Positions 62,371 through 64,000 of a stretch of 64,000 bases of DNA are shown piece by piece. Numbering within the stretch: the first letter of the stretch is position 1; each line of letters starts with the position of its first letter. A program made the translations under genes and the position numbers. Location of the stretch: positions 1,612,001-1,676,000 of the forward strand of contig NZ_AP026866.1 in NCBI RefSeq assembly GCF_042849255.1. The letters are read 5' to 3'. The stretch is from Oceaniferula spumae (GTDB lineage: Bacteria; Verrucomicrobiota; Verrucomicrobiia; Verrucomicrobiales; Akkermansiaceae). The notes beneath the pieces are model-generated. The model made no database searches. It was given only the letters and a program-made list of their open reading frames with translations, and was not told the origin of the DNA.

Positions 62371-62796
62371 ATGAATCTGAACAAATTCAAAAAGACGATC
62401 GGCAAAACCAATCCTGAAAAAGGATTGCGTGATCTCGCTGGGGCCCGGAAAGCTGAGTATCACCATAACGACCAAGGAGCTATCAGGGTGAAAGGAAAAT
62501 ACATCAGCCATGACTACGATCGCTTTGGCCGTGTGTTCGGTATCACTGCCTACCTGCTGGCTTGGCTCTATGTGCCATGCACTGTGCTCAGCTTCTTTCT
62601 CCCTCCAGGTTCGATCTGGAATCCGTTCAGCATTTTCCTCACTGGCATGTTTGCCGTTCACGGATTTGCATTAGTCGCAGACGGACTGAGAAACTCAAAC
62701 GCACCCTGGGCGATGAAAGGTATCAAGATTTACTGGATGGGAGTCATCCTCTTGATCGTCCTCTCGATGATCATATCGATGCTGCCAAAGGGCTAG
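62371..62796 (+). CDS. Small membrane protein with two or three helices
   Basis: 141 residues from the ATG at 62371, which is preceded by a good ribosome-binding site (AAGGAG at 62359-62364); the upstream ATG at 62326 lacks one and was rejected. The N-terminal ~50 residues are soluble and basic (KKTIGKTNPEKGLRDL). Helices lie at about 56-78, 85-105 and 117-137. No family recognised. Its TAG stop overlaps the stop of the convergent peptidase gene in a shared CTAG (62793-62796). Confidence 0.7.
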   Translation: MNLNKFKKTIGKTNPEKGLRDLAGARKAEYHHNDQGAIRVKGKYISHDYDRFGRVFGITAYLLAWLYVPCTVLSFFLPPGSIWNPFSIFLTGMFAVHGFALVADGLRNSNAPWAMKGIKIYWMGVILLIVLSMIISMLPKG

Positions 62797-63509
62797 TATT
62801 TAGCCTCCCGATACCCCATGTAGTTCGTGTAAGCAAAGTAGGCAAAGAAGATCAGTCCCATCGTCATCTGCAGTGCCATCATGATCACGACGACCACGAT
62901 GCAGGTGATGATGCTGATCTTATGCATCCTCTTCCGCGATTTCACAAACTGATCCATGAACTGGCCACCATCGAGTGGATAGACAGGGATCAAATTCAAA
63001 ATCGACCACCAGACATTGACCCACACCATGGCATTGAGAAAACCGTAAACCGGCCGGTCATCAGGGAAAATGTTCAGCATATATTCATGCGGAATCATAG
63101 TGTAGGTGAGATAATAAAGCATTCTCGTAAATGCCTCCGGAGCTGGAAAAATCACATAGAGTGAAGCGATGCTGATAGCCGCGAGAACCAGTCCGGCACC
63201 GGGGCCTGCGAGAATCATTGCGCAGCGATTACGTCTGTCGAGACGACCTCCCTGATGATAGGCAAGACCTCCGAATGCCCAGAGTCGAATCCAAACACTG
63301 CCACCGCCTCTTTTCCATCCTGTTAGTGCGTGCCCCAGTTCATGCGCCAGCACGGAAATAAATCCGGCCATCATGAACAGCAGCACTCCCATGTAGGCAT
63401 CAGGAGAATTACTTTTCAGGGCGTAGAAACCACCACCAATGTAGGCCATCACAAGCCAGAACCACGGCTCTACCTCGACGGCTACACCAAATATTGTAAA
63501 TCTGAACAT
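62793..63509 (-). CDS. Site-2 protease family (M50) membrane metallopeptidase
   Basis: 238 residues with about six hydrophobic segments. Zinc motif HELGH at 56-60 in VLAHELGHALTG and the second ligand region NLIPVYPLDGGQ at 172-183 are the S2P signatures. It lacks the PDZ domain of RseP-type proteases and the CBS domain of SpoIVFB-type ones, so it belongs to the minimal group. It probably cuts within membrane helices of an unknown substrate. No anti-sigma factor or LepA-like gene is nearby to suggest a target. It sits 7 bases downstream of the leuA stop on the same strand, so it is likely co-transcribed with leuA. Confidence 0.9.
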   Translation of the reverse strand: MFRFTIFGVAVEVEPWFWLVMAYIGGGFYALKSNSPDAYMGVLLFMMAGFISVLAHELGHALTGWKRGGGSVWIRLWAFGGLAYHQGGRLDRRNRCAMILAGPGAGLVLAAISIASLYVIFPAPEAFTRMLYYLTYTMIPHEYMLNIFPDDRPVYGFLNAMVWVNVWWSILNLIPVYPLDGGQFMDQFVKSRKRMHKISIITCIVVVVIMMALQMTMGLIFFAYFAYTNYMGYREAKY

Positions 63510-63516
63510 CGCTTAG

Positions 63517-64000
63517 TTAGGCTGAAGTCGTGGAAAACAAATTGGCTGCGCAAACAAGCGCCTTGAGACCCGCCATCTCGATGGATGGGTCTATGCCACA
63601 TCCCCAGAGAATACGACCATCATCGTGGCGTAATTGAACGTAAGCAGCGGCATTGGCGTCAGAGCCACCGCGCACCGCGTGTGAGCGATAGTCGGTGACA
63701 TGGAAGTCCTTGAGCCCGGCATTCTCCAGTGCGTGCACGAAGGAGTTGATCGGTCCGTTCCCCTTGCCTTTGATGCTCTTGGTCTCACCATTGACAACGA
63801 TTTCTGCGATGCAATCGACCATGCCCTTTTCGTCGGTGTGATGCACCAGTTCGTAGTCGGTGACTGCGAGTGGCTTCTCAACATTGGCGAAGTACTCGTA
63901 GAAGGCTTCACGGATTTCGTCGATGTTCAGCTCACGGCCCAATTCATCGGCAAGATCGTAGATTCTTTTTCCGACCTGTGGATGCATGGTCTTGGGCAGC
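63517..64000 (-). CDS. leuA: 2-isopropylmalate synthase (C-terminal part; start beyond window)
   Basis: The frame is open from the TAG-side stop at 63517 to the right edge (161 codons plus one base), so the N-terminal catalytic barrel is outside the window. The visible part is the end of the linker region (LPKTMHPQVGKRIYDLADEL) and the C-terminal regulatory LeuA dimer domain with KGKGNGPINSFVHAL and YRSHAVRGGSDANAAAYVQL. This domain binds leucine for feedback inhibition. The long LeuA type is indicated by the MHPQVG-like linker. It catalyses the first committed step of leucine synthesis. Confidence 0.9.
   Translation of the reverse strand, partial: LPKTMHPQVGKRIYDLADELGRELNIDEIREAFYEYFANVEKPLAVTDYELVHHTDEKGMVDCIAEIVVNGETKSIKGKGNGPINSFVHALENAGLKDFHVTDYRSHAVRGGSDANAAAYVQLRHDDGRILWGCGIDPSIEMAGLKALVCAANLFSTTSA

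Overview
The window reads as chromosomal DNA of a free-living, probably marine or aquatic member of the Verrucomicrobiota (order Verrucomicrobiales-like). The lineage call is inferred from family content: a giant pseudopilin resembling Verru_Chthon cassette protein A, an SHD1-domain secreted protein, planctomycete/verrucomicrobial-type c-cytochrome fusions, a PEP-CTERM protein, and many exported proteins with no obvious wider family. Lipid A/Kdo export genes (kdsA, lpt) and an outer-membrane barrel show a Gram-negative envelope. No phage, transposase, CRISPR array, rRNA operon or replication origin was seen.

Layout. 1-3263 (minus): system II cytochrome c maturation (partial ccsA/resC, resB) with a lipoprotein upstream. 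3511-9235 (plus): hemE, whose last ~95 bases recur 4.69 kb downstream and bracket a giant pseudopilin-like gene plus a small exported partner. 9264-14243: orphan secreted coiled-coil protein, esterase-like protein, SHD1 protein. 14333-17152 (minus): pyruvate phosphate dikinase with a lysine-rich N-terminal tail. 17495-26774: c-cytochromes and exported proteins, HEAT-repeat protein, PEP-CTERM protein, lipoprotein. 26814-33416: BspA-type LRR surface protein, YdjM-like membrane protein, YihY, dienelactone hydrolase, unknown secreted protein.

33579-47294 (minus) is the core information-processing cluster, transcribed tRNA-Thr, tuf, tRNA-Trp, secE, nusG, rplK, rplA, rplJ, rplL, rpoB, rpoC, closed by a strong terminator. 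47979-51755 holds a beta-barrel protein and two divergent ammonium transporters. The shared control region between the transporters contains two facing sigma-54 promoters that match consensus almost perfectly, so nitrogen control of both genes is likely.

51891-57651 (plus) runs coaX, a ROK sugar kinase without its zinc site, kdsA, an LptC/LptA-like double protein in one ORF, lptB and a long-form hpf. 57755-64000 is mixed: small exported proteins, truncated globin, argG, membrane proteins, a site-2 protease homologue and the 3' end of leuA.

The best leads are the hemE-flanked 4.7 kb insertion, the sigma-54 pair, the Lpt double protein with an internal signal peptide, the zinc-less ROK kinase and the basic tail on PPDK.
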